Assembly (NCBI GenBank): GCA_016218865.1
Contig: JACRCU010000455.1
Coordinates: 1 to 33,612, forward strand
DNA length: 33,612 nt
Direction of reading: 5' to 3'
Source: Deltaproteobacteria bacterium
GTDB taxonomy: Bacteria > Myxococcota_A > UBA9042
Shown: positions 15,794 through 23,741 of the stretch, piece after piece
How the letters are laid out: every line of letters begins with the position of its first letter
How positions within the stretch are numbered: the stretch's first letter is position 1
Notes under the pieces: generated by a model
The model's input: only the letters and a program-made list of their open reading frames with translations
Databases searched by the model: none
Told to the model about the DNA's origin: nothing
Program-made: the position numbers and the translations under genes

Positions 15794-16783
15794 ATGCTTG
15801 TGTCGCTCATCGTCCTCATCGTTGCGGCACTCGTCTTCGACTTCCTGAACGGTTTTCACGACGCGTCGAACATCGTCGCCACCATGATTTCGTCGCGGGC
15901 TGTCTCGCCGCGCAAGGCCTTGGCGCTGGTGACGATTGGCGAGGTGAGCGGGCCGTTCCTGTTCGGCGTGGCGGTGGCCACCACCATCGGTTCCGGGGTC
16001 GTCGAGAAGGGCGCCGTCACGATGCCCGTGCTCATCGCCGCGCTGTGTGGCGCCATCACTTGGAACGTGATCACCTGGTTCTTTGGCATCCCGTCCAGTT
16101 CGTCGCACGCGCTGGTCGGCGGCATCATCGGCGCGGTGGTGGTCGAGCACGGCTTTTCGGCGCTGATGTGGAGCGGCATCAGCAAGATCTTGCTCGCGCT
16201 GTTCATTTCGCCGCCGCTGGGCCTGCTGGGCGGCTTCATCATCCAGCGCGCCATCCTCATCACCCTGAAGGCCACCGATGCGCGGCCGGGCACCAACTGG
16301 ATCTTCCGCAACGGCCAGCTCTTCACCAGCGCGTGGCTGGCGCTGTCGCACGGCAGCAACGACGCGCAAAAAACCATGGGTATCATCACCATGGGTCTGC
16401 TCGCCACCGGGCAGATCAGCGAGTTTGCCGTGCCCACGTGGGTGATCGCCCTGTCGGCCGCCGCCATTGGCCTCGGCACCGCCACCGGCGGCTGGCGCCT
16501 GATCAAGACTCTGGGCTACGGCTTCTACAAGGTGTGGCCGATCCACGCCTTTACCACCCAGCTGTCGTCGGCGGTGGTCATCTTGTCGGCGGCCTTGCTG
16601 GGCGGCCCGGTCAGCACCACCCAAGTGGTGTCCAGCGCTATCGTGGGCGTCGGCGCCTCGGAGCGCGTCCAAAAGGTGCGCTGGACGGTGGCCGGGCAGA
16701 TCGTGATTGCCTGGGTGTTGACGATTCCCTCGGCGAGCCTGGTGGCGGCCGGGGTGTACCTGCTGGTGCGGAGGTTTTCATGA
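15794..16783 (+). CDS. PiT-family low-affinity phosphate transporter
   Basis: This is an inorganic phosphate:cation symporter in the inner membrane, 329 residues long and hydrophobic throughout, with about ten helices. The two inverted signature repeats of the PiT family are clear: FDFLNGFHDASNIVATMISS near residues 16-35, and LALSHGSNDAQKTMGIITMG near 185-205. WFFGIPSSSSHALVGG and the matching LLGGPVSTTQVVSSAIVGVG are the paired substrate-binding motifs. ATG 15794 (MLVSLIVLIV) was preferred over the ATG at 15707, because it puts the first helix at the N-terminus as in the family. It overlaps the DUF47 gene by ATGA. PiT plus DUF47 is a standard bacterial pair for phosphate uptake. Confidence 0.93.
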   Translation: MLVSLIVLIVAALVFDFLNGFHDASNIVATMISSRAVSPRKALALVTIGEVSGPFLFGVAVATTIGSGVVEKGAVTMPVLIAALCGAITWNVITWFFGIPSSSSHALVGGIIGAVVVEHGFSALMWSGISKILLALFISPPLGLLGGFIIQRAILITLKATDARPGTNWIFRNGQLFTSAWLALSHGSNDAQKTMGIITMGLLATGQISEFAVPTWVIALSAAAIGLGTATGGWRLIKTLGYGFYKVWPIHAFTTQLSSAVVILSAALLGGPVSTTQVVSSAIVGVGASERVQKVRWTVAGQIVIAWVLTIPSASLVAAGVYLLVRRFS

Positions 16784-17412
16784 GCTGGCTGAGCAACCCG
16801 CTGAAGCCCACCAAGGACCGCTTCATGGAGCGGCTGATCCGCCAGGCGCAGGCCTGCCAAGACGGCTTGGGCGGGCTGGTGGAGTACGTCAAGGACCCCG
16901 ATCCGGCGGTGGCGGCGCTGGTCCACCAAGCCGAACAGCGCGGCGACGAAGAGCGGCGGCTGCTCATCGACGAACTGAACCACACCTTCGTGACGCCGAT
17001 CGACCGCGAGGACCTGTTCGCGCTGTCGCGGGCCGTGGACGACGTGCTGGACTACGCCCTGTCGACCGTGGAGGAAATGGCCCTGTTCGGCGTGCCCTCC
17101 AACCCGTACCTCATCGACATGGCGCAGGCGCTGCACCAGGCCGGCCGCGAGTTGCACGCCTCGCTGGAGCTGCTGGTCGACCACCCGGCCGTGGCCAACG
17201 AACACGCAATTGCCGCCAAACGCCTGGAAAATCAGGTCGAAGCGGTCTACCGCCAGGCGCTGGCGGCGCTGTTCAACCAGAAGGTCCAGAGCTTTGAAGT
17301 GATGCTGGATATTCTGAAGACGCGCGAGGTCTACCGGCACCTGTCGAACGCCGCCGACCGGGCCGACACTGCTGGCAATATCATCACCGACATCATTATG
17401 AAGATCATGTGA
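16780..17412 (+). CDS. DUF47/PhoU-like phosphate transport accessory protein
   Basis: This is a cytoplasmic all-helical protein of 210 residues in the DUF47 (PhoU-like) family, which regulates or assists its adjoining PiT transporter. Family features seen are an N-terminal basic segment (PTKDRFMERLIRQA), the E/D-rich motif QAEQRGDEERRLLIDELNHT with FVTPIDREDLFALSRAVDDVLDY (about 45-90), and the C-terminal NAADRADTAGNIITDIIMKI. The TPIDREDL and DxxDxxxD-type acidic positions are the metal-binding residues of PhoU-like proteins. The gene starts at ATG 16780 inside the transporter stop codon, indicating translational coupling. No terminator was identified in the 176-base convergent gap that follows. 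Confidence 0.92.
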   Translation: MSWLSNPLKPTKDRFMERLIRQAQACQDGLGGLVEYVKDPDPAVAALVHQAEQRGDEERRLLIDELNHTFVTPIDREDLFALSRAVDDVLDYALSTVEEMALFGVPSNPYLIDMAQALHQAGRELHASLELLVDHPAVANEHAIAAKRLENQVEAVYRQALAALFNQKVQSFEVMLDILKTREVYRHLSNAADRADTAGNIITDIIMKIM

Positions 17413-17588
17413 GGACGGCGTCCGAACCAGAGGTTCTTCCGCCGCCCTGTGCTGCTGCTGGGTGGGTCGCAAGTGCGCGTCCCCTGTCGGGTCCGTCGCA
17501 CCGCTCCGAGTGGGGAAGCTCCCGCACGCATTTGCGGCGCAGGTCAGCGACTGCCTTCCGAGCTGTCAGCGGCCATATCCTCGAAAGG

Positions 17589-18614
17589 TCAGCGCCCATC
17601 CGACAGCGACTGCAGCGTCTCGGCCCGGGCCATGACCACCACCCGGTCGGCCTGGTGCAGGACTTCGCGGCTCTGCGGCGGAAACACCAGCGCACCGTCG
17701 GCCTTGCGCACCGCCAGCACCAGGATGCCGGGGTTACCCCACAGCGGCGTCTTGGCGAGCTCGCTGCCCACCGCGCCGATGCGCTCGGGGGCCACTTCCT
17801 CGATGCCCAGCTCGACTTCGCCTTTGCGGCTCGCTAGTTCGATGAGGTCGGTGATCGCCGGCCGCACGATCTGCAGGGCAATCCGGTGGCCGAGCACGCG
17901 CGACGGCGAGAAGGCGTGGGTGGCGCCGGCGCGCTCCAATTTCTGAAGCGTGGCGGGGTCTTCGGCCTTGCCGTGGATGACCAGGCCCGGGTTGGTGTCG
18001 CGGGTCAGCACGCGGGCGGTCAGGGTCAGGAACACGTTGTGGGCGTCGTCGTTCAGCGCCGCCACCAGGGTCTGGGCGCGCTGGACGCCGGCCTGCAGCA
18101 GCACCGCGTCGTCGTTGGCGTCGCCCTCGATGAACGGCACCTCGTGGTGCAGGTGCAGCTTGTCGAAGGCGTTGCGGTCGATATCCACCACGACGAAGGG
18201 CATGTTCTTGGCGTGCAGCTCCAGCGCGACCGACGAGCCGAGCCGGCCGCAGCCGCAGATGACCGTGTGATTGCGCAGGCTTTCGAGCATCTTTTCCATC
18301 CGATCGCGGTTGCGGTAGGCGCGGAGGCCGCCGCCGGCGAAAAAGGCCGTCATCTCGGCCAGGGCATAGCCCAGGTTGCCCACGCCCACCAGGATGAGGC
18401 CGATGGTGAAGATGCGGCCGGCGTCGCTGAGGGTGTGGGTCTCGCCGTAGCCGATGGTGGCCAGGGTGATCACGGTCATGTAGGCGGAATCGAGCCAGCT
18501 CCAGCCCTCGATCCAGCGGTAGCCCAGGGTGCCCGAGGCGAGCACGACGCCCATCAGCGCCAGGGTCTGGGCGACCACTTTGCGGATGCGGCGGTTGTCG
18601 TCCGAAAGGTGCAT
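17589..18614 (-). CDS. Two-TM potassium channel with RCK (TrkA-N/TrkA-C) domain
   Basis: This is an ion channel subunit of the MthK/Kch type, 341 residues long. Two membrane helices (about 12-32 and 68-92) flank a pore loop with the selectivity filter TIGYGE (T53-G57), preceded by AYMTVITLA. The cytoplasmic RCK domain begins with HTVICGCGRLGSSVALEL (116-133), a Rossmann nucleotide-binding loop, followed by VVVDIDRNAF and the FIEGDANDDAVLLQAG motif. A C-terminal TrkA-C-like subdomain (about 265-335) is present. These features predict a tetrameric K+ channel gated by ligand binding to the RCK ring. It lies 24 bases downstream of the outer-membrane-type gene on the same strand and is probably the last gene of a three-gene operon. 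Confidence 0.92.
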   Translation of the reverse strand: MHLSDDNRRIRKVVAQTLALMGVVLASGTLGYRWIEGWSWLDSAYMTVITLATIGYGETHTLSDAGRIFTIGLILVGVGNLGYALAEMTAFFAGGGLRAYRNRDRMEKMLESLRNHTVICGCGRLGSSVALELHAKNMPFVVVDIDRNAFDKLHLHHEVPFIEGDANDDAVLLQAGVQRAQTLVAALNDDAHNVFLTLTARVLTRDTNPGLVIHGKAEDPATLQKLERAGATHAFSPSRVLGHRIALQIVRPAITDLIELASRKGEVELGIEEVAPERIGAVGSELAKTPLWGNPGILVLAVRKADGALVFPPQSREVLHQADRVVVMARAETLQSLSDGR

Positions 18615-18638
18615 GGAGCCTGCCAGGGCGGGGTCGCG

Positions 18639-19469
18639 CTAGAACTGGCCCATGATGCCCCAGGATGGCGCGATGGTCACGCCGCCCAGGTCGCGGTCGC
18701 GGCCGAACGCCCGCAGCGAGCCGCTGGCGCGGAGCACGGTCAGCTCGCCCACGGCAAACACGTGGCGGAAACCGACGGCGACGCCGATGTTGCCGCCCCA
18801 GAACCAAATGTGGTCGCTGACTTTCTCGATCTGCAGGCCCAGGTCGGGGGCGCCCACTTCCAGGGTGTAGCCGCTGTACATGCCCTTGGCGCCGAACCAG
18901 AGCCGGCCCCACTCGCCGAATTCGCGGCCGAGCTGGGCGAACAGCTGGCCGTCGAAGCGCTTGGTCGAGACCAGGTCCACGTAGCCGTTGGCGTCGTCCA
19001 GGTACGAGATCACCGACTGGCCCGAGTTGTAGCCGGCGCGCAGGCCCAGTGCCGCGGCCCATGGGCCGAAGTCGTAGCCTTTGCGCAGACTTGCGGCGTA
19101 GATGCCGTTGCCGACGCGCAGCGACGTGTCCCAGCGGTAGCCCAGGCCCACGCCGATGTCGAAGTGGGTGGCGTAGCCGGGGCCGGCCAGGGCGATGGCG
19201 GTGGCGCGGCTGGCGTAGTCGCGGGCCTGGTCGTTCGACGGTTTTTCCTGCGCCTTCAGCGACGTGTACAGCGACTTGGTGCTGCTGATGCTGTCGCCGA
19301 TGGCCGAGGTGGGCACCACCACGTTGTTGATCTGCGCCAGCTGCACTTCGCCGCCGCGCAGGATGCGGGCCGGGCGCGCCTCGCTGAAGTTGACCGCGCA
19401 GCCCGCGCACGCCCAGGCGCAGAGTGCCAACAAACCTGGCCAAAACCGGGACGAAAAGTGCTGCGCCAT
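18639..19469 (-). CDS. Probable outer-membrane beta-barrel protein with lipoprotein-like signal
   Basis: The start at 19469 overlaps the preceding gene (TGATG). The N-terminus (MAQHFSSRFWPGLLALCAWA then CAGC at 21-24) looks like a lipoprotein signal with C24 as the lipidated residue. Cys at -3 is atypical, so ordinary signal peptidase cleavage is possible. The mature part (about 250 residues) alternates aromatic and polar residues in strand-like segments such as HFDIGVGLGYRWDTSLRVG, GQLFAQLGREFGEWGRLWFG and IGVAVGFRHVFAVGELTVL. It ends in Phe, as beta-barrel proteins of the outer membrane do. No specific family was recognised. It is sandwiched between a LEA14-like lipoprotein and a potassium channel, so a shared role in envelope or osmotic homeostasis is possible but unproven. 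Confidence 0.7.
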   Translation of the reverse strand: MAQHFSSRFWPGLLALCAWACAGCAVNFSEARPARILRGGEVQLAQINNVVVPTSAIGDSISSTKSLYTSLKAQEKPSNDQARDYASRATAIALAGPGYATHFDIGVGLGYRWDTSLRVGNGIYAASLRKGYDFGPWAAALGLRAGYNSGQSVISYLDDANGYVDLVSTKRFDGQLFAQLGREFGEWGRLWFGAKGMYSGYTLEVGAPDLGLQIEKVSDHIWFWGGNIGVAVGFRHVFAVGELTVLRASGSLRAFGRDRDLGGVTIAPSWGIMGQF

Positions 19470-20014
19470 CAGATGTCCTCGCCAAGGGGGGCGTCGGCCG
19501 GGGCGCGCAGGACCAGCGGCGCCAAGGTGGCCGGCTGGCCGTCGATGCGCAAGTCGGGCAAGCGCACCTGCAGGGTGGCGAAACGGCGCAAGTCGCGGCG
19601 GCCCTGGCTGATGCTGATCTCGAGCGGCACGCTCTCGCCCGGGGCGATGGTCACCGGCGGGGCCGCCTTGCCGATGCCGATGTTGGCAAGACCCTTGGCG
19701 AATTCGGACTGCAACCCGCCGACCGAGCTGGTGAATTCCTGGCCATCGGGCAGGGTCAGGGTGGCGTTCTCGGCCTGGATGGTGATCGGCTGCGCGCCCG
19801 GGTTGTGCAGGCGCAGCTGCATCGCCAGGCGGCGCTGGCTCACGGCGGCACTCTCGACCTTGACCTGCAGCGCCGGGGAGCTGGTCGCCTCGGCCTGGAA
19901 CTGCCAGGTGCGGCGCATGGCGGCACAGCCCGTCAGCGCGGTGGCGGCCAGGACGGTTCCCAGCGCGACAGCGGCAATGCGCTTTGATTTCAGGATGTAG
20001 AAAATGGGTGCCAT
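19469..20014 (-). CDS. LEA14-like (WHy-domain) lipoprotein
   Basis: A 181-residue exported protein. The signal sequence has a Lys/Arg n-region, a hydrophobic core (AAVALGTVLAATA) and a clear lipobox LTGC with C30 as the lipid attachment site. The mature part looks like the LEA14/water-stress-and-hypersensitive-response fold. It has VKVESAAVSQRRLAMQLRLHNPGAQPITIQ, where the LxxxNP motif is characteristic, then ENATLTLPDGQEF and VTIAPGESVPLEISIS. Known bacterial members are periplasmic or membrane-tethered with stress-related or unknown roles. It is the first gene of the probable operon continuing into the outer-membrane-type protein (one-base overlap) and the K+ channel. Confidence 0.75.
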   Translation of the reverse strand: MAPIFYILKSKRIAAVALGTVLAATALTGCAAMRRTWQFQAEATSSPALQVKVESAAVSQRRLAMQLRLHNPGAQPITIQAENATLTLPDGQEFTSSVGGLQSEFAKGLANIGIGKAAPPVTIAPGESVPLEISISQGRRDLRRFATLQVRLPDLRIDGQPATLAPLVLRAPADAPLGEDI

Positions 20015-20115
20015 CCTCTTCTTCTCGGGCGAGGGCCGACGCCATGATGCGCCGGTCGGGGGCGGCGGTCAAAAAGCGACGCGAGACGGCGGCGGCACTG
20101 GCGTCCAAGGCAGCC

Positions 20116-20135
20116 ATTTTCTAGTGTCTGAAAAT
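20116..20135 (-). promoter_or_regulatory. AT-rich inverted repeat ATTTTC-N8-GAAAAT
   Basis: This is a perfect 6-bp inverted repeat with an 8-base spacer, in the 158-bp gap between the small exported protein and the LEA14-like gene, about 100 bases upstream of the latter. It stands out against GC-rich surroundings. It may be an operator for the downstream operon or a weak hairpin after the upstream gene. No T-run follows, so a terminator is less likely. Confidence 0.35.
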
Positions 20136-20172
20136 AGTGGGGATTTGCTGGAAGCGGTCGGAGTGGCGCGGG

Positions 20173-20520
20173 CTACTGCGTCGAAGCGCGCCAAGGGTGG
20201 TTGGGATCGGCGGAGTTGAACGGATCGCGGAACGGCGGCGCCCCGGGCGGCACCTGGAACAGGCCGGCGACGAAGTGCAGCACCTGCAGCAGCCACGGCG
20301 CCAGTTCGGGCGCGCGGACATCCACGCCCGGCGGGGTGCCGGCGGGCGCAAGTGCGCGATTCTTAGACGGTCGCAGACCCGCCGAGGGCGGCGACTGCAG
20401 CACCGACTGCGCCTGAGCGTCGCGCACCGCCACGGCGGTCGGACCGCCCAGCGCCGCCAGCTCGATCACCAGCGCGGCCGCAATCGCCAGCCGTCTCTCT
20501 CGCATCGAGCACTGCCGCAT
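20173..20520 (-). CDS. Small exported protein of unknown function
   Basis: No family was recognised. The start at 20520 was chosen because GCGAGG lies about seven bases upstream, and the resulting 115-residue protein begins with a plausible signal peptide. That peptide has basic MRQCSMRERR, a hydrophobic AIAAALVIELAAL and a cleavage site at AQA/QS (residue 37). The frame is open to 20751 but upstream codons look non-coding. The mature part is short, Pro-rich and without obvious domains. It has one amphipathic stretch, LAPWLLQVLHFVAGLFQVPP, and ends in NSADPNHPWRAS. It lies downstream of the OxyR-type gene after a 294-base gap that includes an AT-rich palindrome. It could be a chance open frame, but the signal peptide argues for a real gene. 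Confidence 0.5.
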   Translation of the reverse strand: MRQCSMRERRLAIAAALVIELAALGGPTAVAVRDAQAQSVLQSPPSAGLRPSKNRALAPAGTPPGVDVRAPELAPWLLQVLHFVAGLFQVPPGAPPFRDPFNSADPNHPWRASTQ

Positions 20521-20690
20521 GGAGTACCTCGCTGGCGCGGTGAGCCCGCAACGCGCCGTGCACCCATCACGAAAGGCGACGGCGCCGGCCGCGTCAACGG
20601 CGCTGGGCAAGGCGCAGAACTTCGTCTGTCGCGACGACGTCACAAAACCTGCTGAAAGTAGATAGCTAAGTCGGCATGCGCCGGCCCAAT

Positions 20691-20707
20691 TGCGAAATTT
20701 TTTCGCA
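20691..20707 (-). promoter_or_regulatory. Palindrome TGCGAAA-TTT-TTTCGCA
   Basis: This perfect 7-bp inverted repeat around TTT lies in an AT-rich patch (about 20655-20760) of the 294-base gap (20521-20814) between the OxyR-type gene and the small exported protein. A second TTTTTGCG half-site lies just beyond it, at about 20718-20725. It may bind a regulator of the small gene, and OxyR itself is a candidate by proximity. No intrinsic terminator T-run was seen. Confidence 0.4.
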
Positions 20708-20814
20708 CCGCACACGCTTTTTGCGATCCGGATTCGGGTAACATTGAGCAATTCAAGCGGGATTCACTCGGGCGCCACCTGCAACTGCGGAAAACGAACT
20801 CGCGCAGGTGCCGA

Positions 20815-21735
20815 CTACGCCGCCGCGGGCCGATCCAGGATCCCCGCCAGGGCCGTCGCCACGGCCGCAGACACCGCCGGGCGGGTGTAGCTCGGACGCG
20901 TCACCAAGGCGATCGTGCGGGTCGGCGGCGGCTGCAGGCGGTGGATCTGCAGGCCCGCAGACTCTACCAGGCCGGTGCCCAGGGCCAGCGCCGGCAGCAG
21001 CGCATCGCCCAGGCCGGCCGCCACCATCTGCACCAGGGTCAGCAGGCTCGACGCCTCGAGTTCGCCCGCCCGCGCCGCGGCGCCGCAGGCCACCAGGGTG
21101 TGCTCGCGCAGGCAGTGCCCCTCGGTCAAGAGCACCAGCCGCGCCGGATCCAGCCGCCCGCCTTCAGGGGCCGCGCGACCCGGCGCCAGTGCCAGCACCA
21201 GCTCGTCGCGGCCGATCGGCTGCACCGCCAGCTCGCCGGTGTCGAAGGGCAGGGCCAGGATCGCCACGTCGACCCGGCCATCGCGCAGCCGCGCCAGCAG
21301 CTGGGCCGAGGTATCCTCGCGCACCGCCAAGCGGAGCCGCGGGTGCGCCGCCGTCAGACTCCGCACCACCCGGGGAAACACGAACGGCGCCAGCGTGGGA
21401 ATCGCCCCCAGGCGCAGGGTCGTGCTCAGCGGGTCCGCCTCGGCCTGGGCGCGGTCGCACAGATCGCTCGTCGCCGCCAGGATGTGCCGGGCGCGCTCGG
21501 CCAGCTCGACCCCCAACGGCGTGGGCCACACCCCCGACCGGCCGCGCTCGAGCACGGGCACGCCCAGTTGGGCCTCCAGCTCGGCAATTCCAGCGCTCAA
21601 GGTCGGCTGGGTAACGAAACAGGCGGCGGCAGCGCGGGTGAAGTGCCGCAGCTCGACCACCGCCACCAGATACTCCAGCTGGCGCAGACTCGGCAGGTTC
21701 GGCGCGGCAAAGCGCGGCGGGTTCGGGGTCGACAT
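20815..21735 (-). CDS. oxyR: OxyR-type LysR-family peroxide regulator
   Basis: This is a DNA-binding transcription regulator of 306 residues. The N-terminal winged helix (about 14-75) has LRQLEYLVAVVELRHFTRAA, then TQPTLSAGIAELEAQLG, very close to OxyR. The effector domain (about 105-300) contains TEGHCLREHTLVAC, so C208 and C217 are spaced exactly as C199 and C208 of E. coli OxyR. SSLLTLVQMVAAGLGDALLPALAL matches the OxyR block that follows. These two cysteines form the peroxide-sensing disulfide in OxyR, so redox activation is expected. The N-terminus has about 14 extra residues before the family start. No catalase or peroxiredoxin gene is adjacent. It lies 96 bases downstream of the HDAC-family gene on the same strand. 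LysR family is certain and the OxyR subtype is likely. Confidence 0.87.
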   Translation of the reverse strand: MSTPNPPRFAAPNLPSLRQLEYLVAVVELRHFTRAAAACFVTQPTLSAGIAELEAQLGVPVLERGRSGVWPTPLGVELAERARHILAATSDLCDRAQAEADPLSTTLRLGAIPTLAPFVFPRVVRSLTAAHPRLRLAVREDTSAQLLARLRDGRVDVAILALPFDTGELAVQPIGRDELVLALAPGRAAPEGGRLDPARLVLLTEGHCLREHTLVACGAAARAGELEASSLLTLVQMVAAGLGDALLPALALGTGLVESAGLQIHRLQPPPTRTIALVTRPSYTRPAVSAAVATALAGILDRPAAA

Positions 21736-21831
21736 GGCTCGGCTCGCAACGGCAGCCTCGCATCGAGGCCGTCGATGACTTCAGCACTTGCGATAGAGCG
21801 GGTCAACGTGCTCCGCGGCGGCCGGCTTGGG

Positions 21832-23664
21832 TCAGGTCAAAACCGCGGTGGGCGACAGGGTAAAGTGGCTGATACTGCGCTCGCGGTCGATGATGGCCTG
21901 CACCTCCGGCGCCGTGGCGGCGTGCAGCACGTCGATCATCTCCTCGGACTCCCAGCTGTAGAACATCGGCGCCAGCGAGCCGTGGGCGATCGACACGTCG
22001 CCTTTGGCAATCGCGCGCGAGGCGGGACCCAGCGCAAAGCCGCCGGACTCGTGCTGCAGGCGCGGCTCGGCCTGCAGGTCGCGGACCAGCGCCTCGAAGC
22101 GGCCCTGCACCTCGGGCTGGCGGAACCGGTAGCGGTAGCGCGCCGAATAGGCAACATGAAACCACGCCGGCCGCAGCACCACCCCCGCCAACCCCAGACG
22201 CTCGGCGGTCCTGGCCAACAGCACGCCGGCTTCGCGCGCCAGCCCCAGCCCGGGCACCGACTGACCCGGCAGCGGCGGCCGCCCCGCCGACCACGACCCC
22301 TTGGGGTGGCGCAACTCCAGCCAGTGCACGAACAGCACGTCGCCGTCCACCTCGTGGCGCCGCTCCAGGGCCACATCCACCAGCACGTGCACCGCGGGAT
22401 CGCCGGTGAATTGCCCCACCAGCCGCATGTGATCGGCCGGCTGCGCCTCGCGGATCTCGATGCGCAGGCCGTGGTAGCCCAGCCGCTGCAGGTGCTGCAA
22501 GATGCCGAGCTTGTAGTAGATGTACTCGATCGACTCGGCGGTGTAGTGGTCCAGCAGCCGCGGTGTCGTCGAGGTACGCATCCCCAGCTCGGCCTCGACA
22601 TCGCTCATGTCGAGCTGCCAGTCGCCGGGTTGGTCGAGCTGCAGCCCGTTGGCCACCAAGGCAAAGTGGCGGCTCAGCGGATCGGCCCGGGCCGGCACCG
22701 CCAGCGGCACTCCCAGCAGCGCGAGGGCAGCGTTGGCCACCAGCTGCCAGCAGTGCTCTTGGTAGCCGCCGCCCGGCAGCCACACGCTGGGCGTCTTCCC
22801 CAGTGCGTGCACCACCTTGCGATCGCGGCGCTGCACGCCCGCCACGCTCAGCCCCAGCCGACCGAGCGGGTCGCCCGCGAGCACGTCGCCGCCCGCCACC
22901 ACCAGGCACAGCCCGCAGGCCGGCATCCGCGCCAACAGGGCGTCCAGCGCGCGCAAGTAGCCCTCGTCGCCGGTCCCCGCTGGCAGCAGGGTCTCGTCCA
23001 CCCCCGGCAGCGGGCCCCAATCCGACCCCGAGATCGAGCCGATCCAGGCCGTATCCGTGGAGTCTGAGCCCAGGCGCTCGCCCAGGTGCAGCAGCACGGC
23101 GCGGGTGCCGTCGGGCGGATGGGCGTCCAAATCCAGCACGCCGACGCGCCCTTGGAAGCCATCGGCCCGCACCTGCGCCACCGCCAGGCCCAGATCCGAC
23201 ACCACGCACAGCCCCCCGCCCTTGTCGGGGAAGGCGTGGTGGAAGCCGCCGGCCAGATTGAACACCGGCACGCGCTCGTTCAGCGCCACCCGCGCCGCCA
23301 GCACCGTGCCGCCGCAGATCAGCCTCAGCGACGCCATCACCGAGTCGACGTCGATGTCCCACGGCTCCACGCTCAGGGCGCGCGCCAACGGCTCGGGCCG
23401 GCCCACGTCTTCCAGCCACTGCGCCGTGTGCACGACCGCCAGCTCTTGGTAGCTGATCCGCGCCGGTTTCAGCACGTCTTTCTCGGGCAGCCAGTCGCCG
23501 TCGCGCAGGTACCACAGCGCCAGATCGGGGCGGCGCGGGTCGAAGCCCGTGGTGCGCTGCAAGCTGGTCAGCGGCAGGCGATAGGCCTCGTCGTACACCA
23601 GCCGCAGGGGACTGCGGGGGGCCATCCGCGCCAGCTTCCGGAGCAATCGCCGAGTCCACGCCAT
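21832..23664 (-). CDS. HDAC-family deacetylase with a long C-terminal domain
   Basis: The N-terminal part (about 20-325) is a histone-deacetylase-superfamily hydrolase, which in bacteria removes acetyl groups from proteins, polyamines or small molecules. The catalytic set is visible: paired histidines in FHHAFPD (H142-H143), zinc ligands in VLDLDAHPPDGT (D180, H182), the third ligand in VVAGGDVLAGDPLGRLGLS (D260), and the transition-state tyrosine in WLPGGGY (Y301). Residues about 330-610 have no counterpart in ordinary members. They include RIEIREAQPADHMRLVGQF, FVHWLELRHPKGSW, and PGQSVPGLGLAREAG followed by RPAWFHVAYSARYRYRF. The QSVPGLG region and its order of strands and helix loosely suggest a GNAT-like acyl-CoA fold, but I am unsure. 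The start at 23664 is chosen because the 69 upstream in-frame codons look non-coding. A start at M14 is also possible. Confidence 0.82.
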   Translation of the reverse strand: MAWTRRLLRKLARMAPRSPLRLVYDEAYRLPLTSLQRTTGFDPRRPDLALWYLRDGDWLPEKDVLKPARISYQELAVVHTAQWLEDVGRPEPLARALSVEPWDIDVDSVMASLRLICGGTVLAARVALNERVPVFNLAGGFHHAFPDKGGGLCVVSDLGLAVAQVRADGFQGRVGVLDLDAHPPDGTRAVLLHLGERLGSDSTDTAWIGSISGSDWGPLPGVDETLLPAGTGDEGYLRALDALLARMPACGLCLVVAGGDVLAGDPLGRLGLSVAGVQRRDRKVVHALGKTPSVWLPGGGYQEHCWQLVANAALALLGVPLAVPARADPLSRHFALVANGLQLDQPGDWQLDMSDVEAELGMRTSTTPRLLDHYTAESIEYIYYKLGILQHLQRLGYHGLRIEIREAQPADHMRLVGQFTGDPAVHVLVDVALERRHEVDGDVLFVHWLELRHPKGSWSAGRPPLPGQSVPGLGLAREAGVLLARTAERLGLAGVVLRPAWFHVAYSARYRYRFRQPEVQGRFEALVRDLQAEPRLQHESGGFALGPASRAIAKGDVSIAHGSLAPMFYSWESEEMIDVLHAATAPEVQAIIDRERSISHFTLSPTAVLT

Positions 23665-23706
23665 GCGTCGCGCCTGCTTGCGCCGGGTCGGGCGCGCGTG
23701 CGAGTT

Positions 23707-23722
23707 TGGCACATACCGGGCA
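23707..23722 (+). promoter_or_regulatory. Sigma-54-like promoter element
   Basis: TGGCAC is perfect for the -24 box, followed by a purine and the GC of the -12 box at the correct 10-base spacing. The TT before GC is GG instead. It points toward the secreted metzincin-like gene but lies about 280 bases ahead of it, so a long leader would be needed. A chance match is possible. Confidence 0.22.
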
Positions 23723-23741
23723 AGCGCGCGATCGCTTGGGT

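Noticed and set aside
3231-17472. Near-identical 15-mer CTGGGTGGG(C/T)CGCAA in two intergenic gaps (3231-3245 and 17458-17472)
   Set aside because: There are only two copies and similarity is not extended. A 14 of 15 match between GC-rich spacers can arise by chance.
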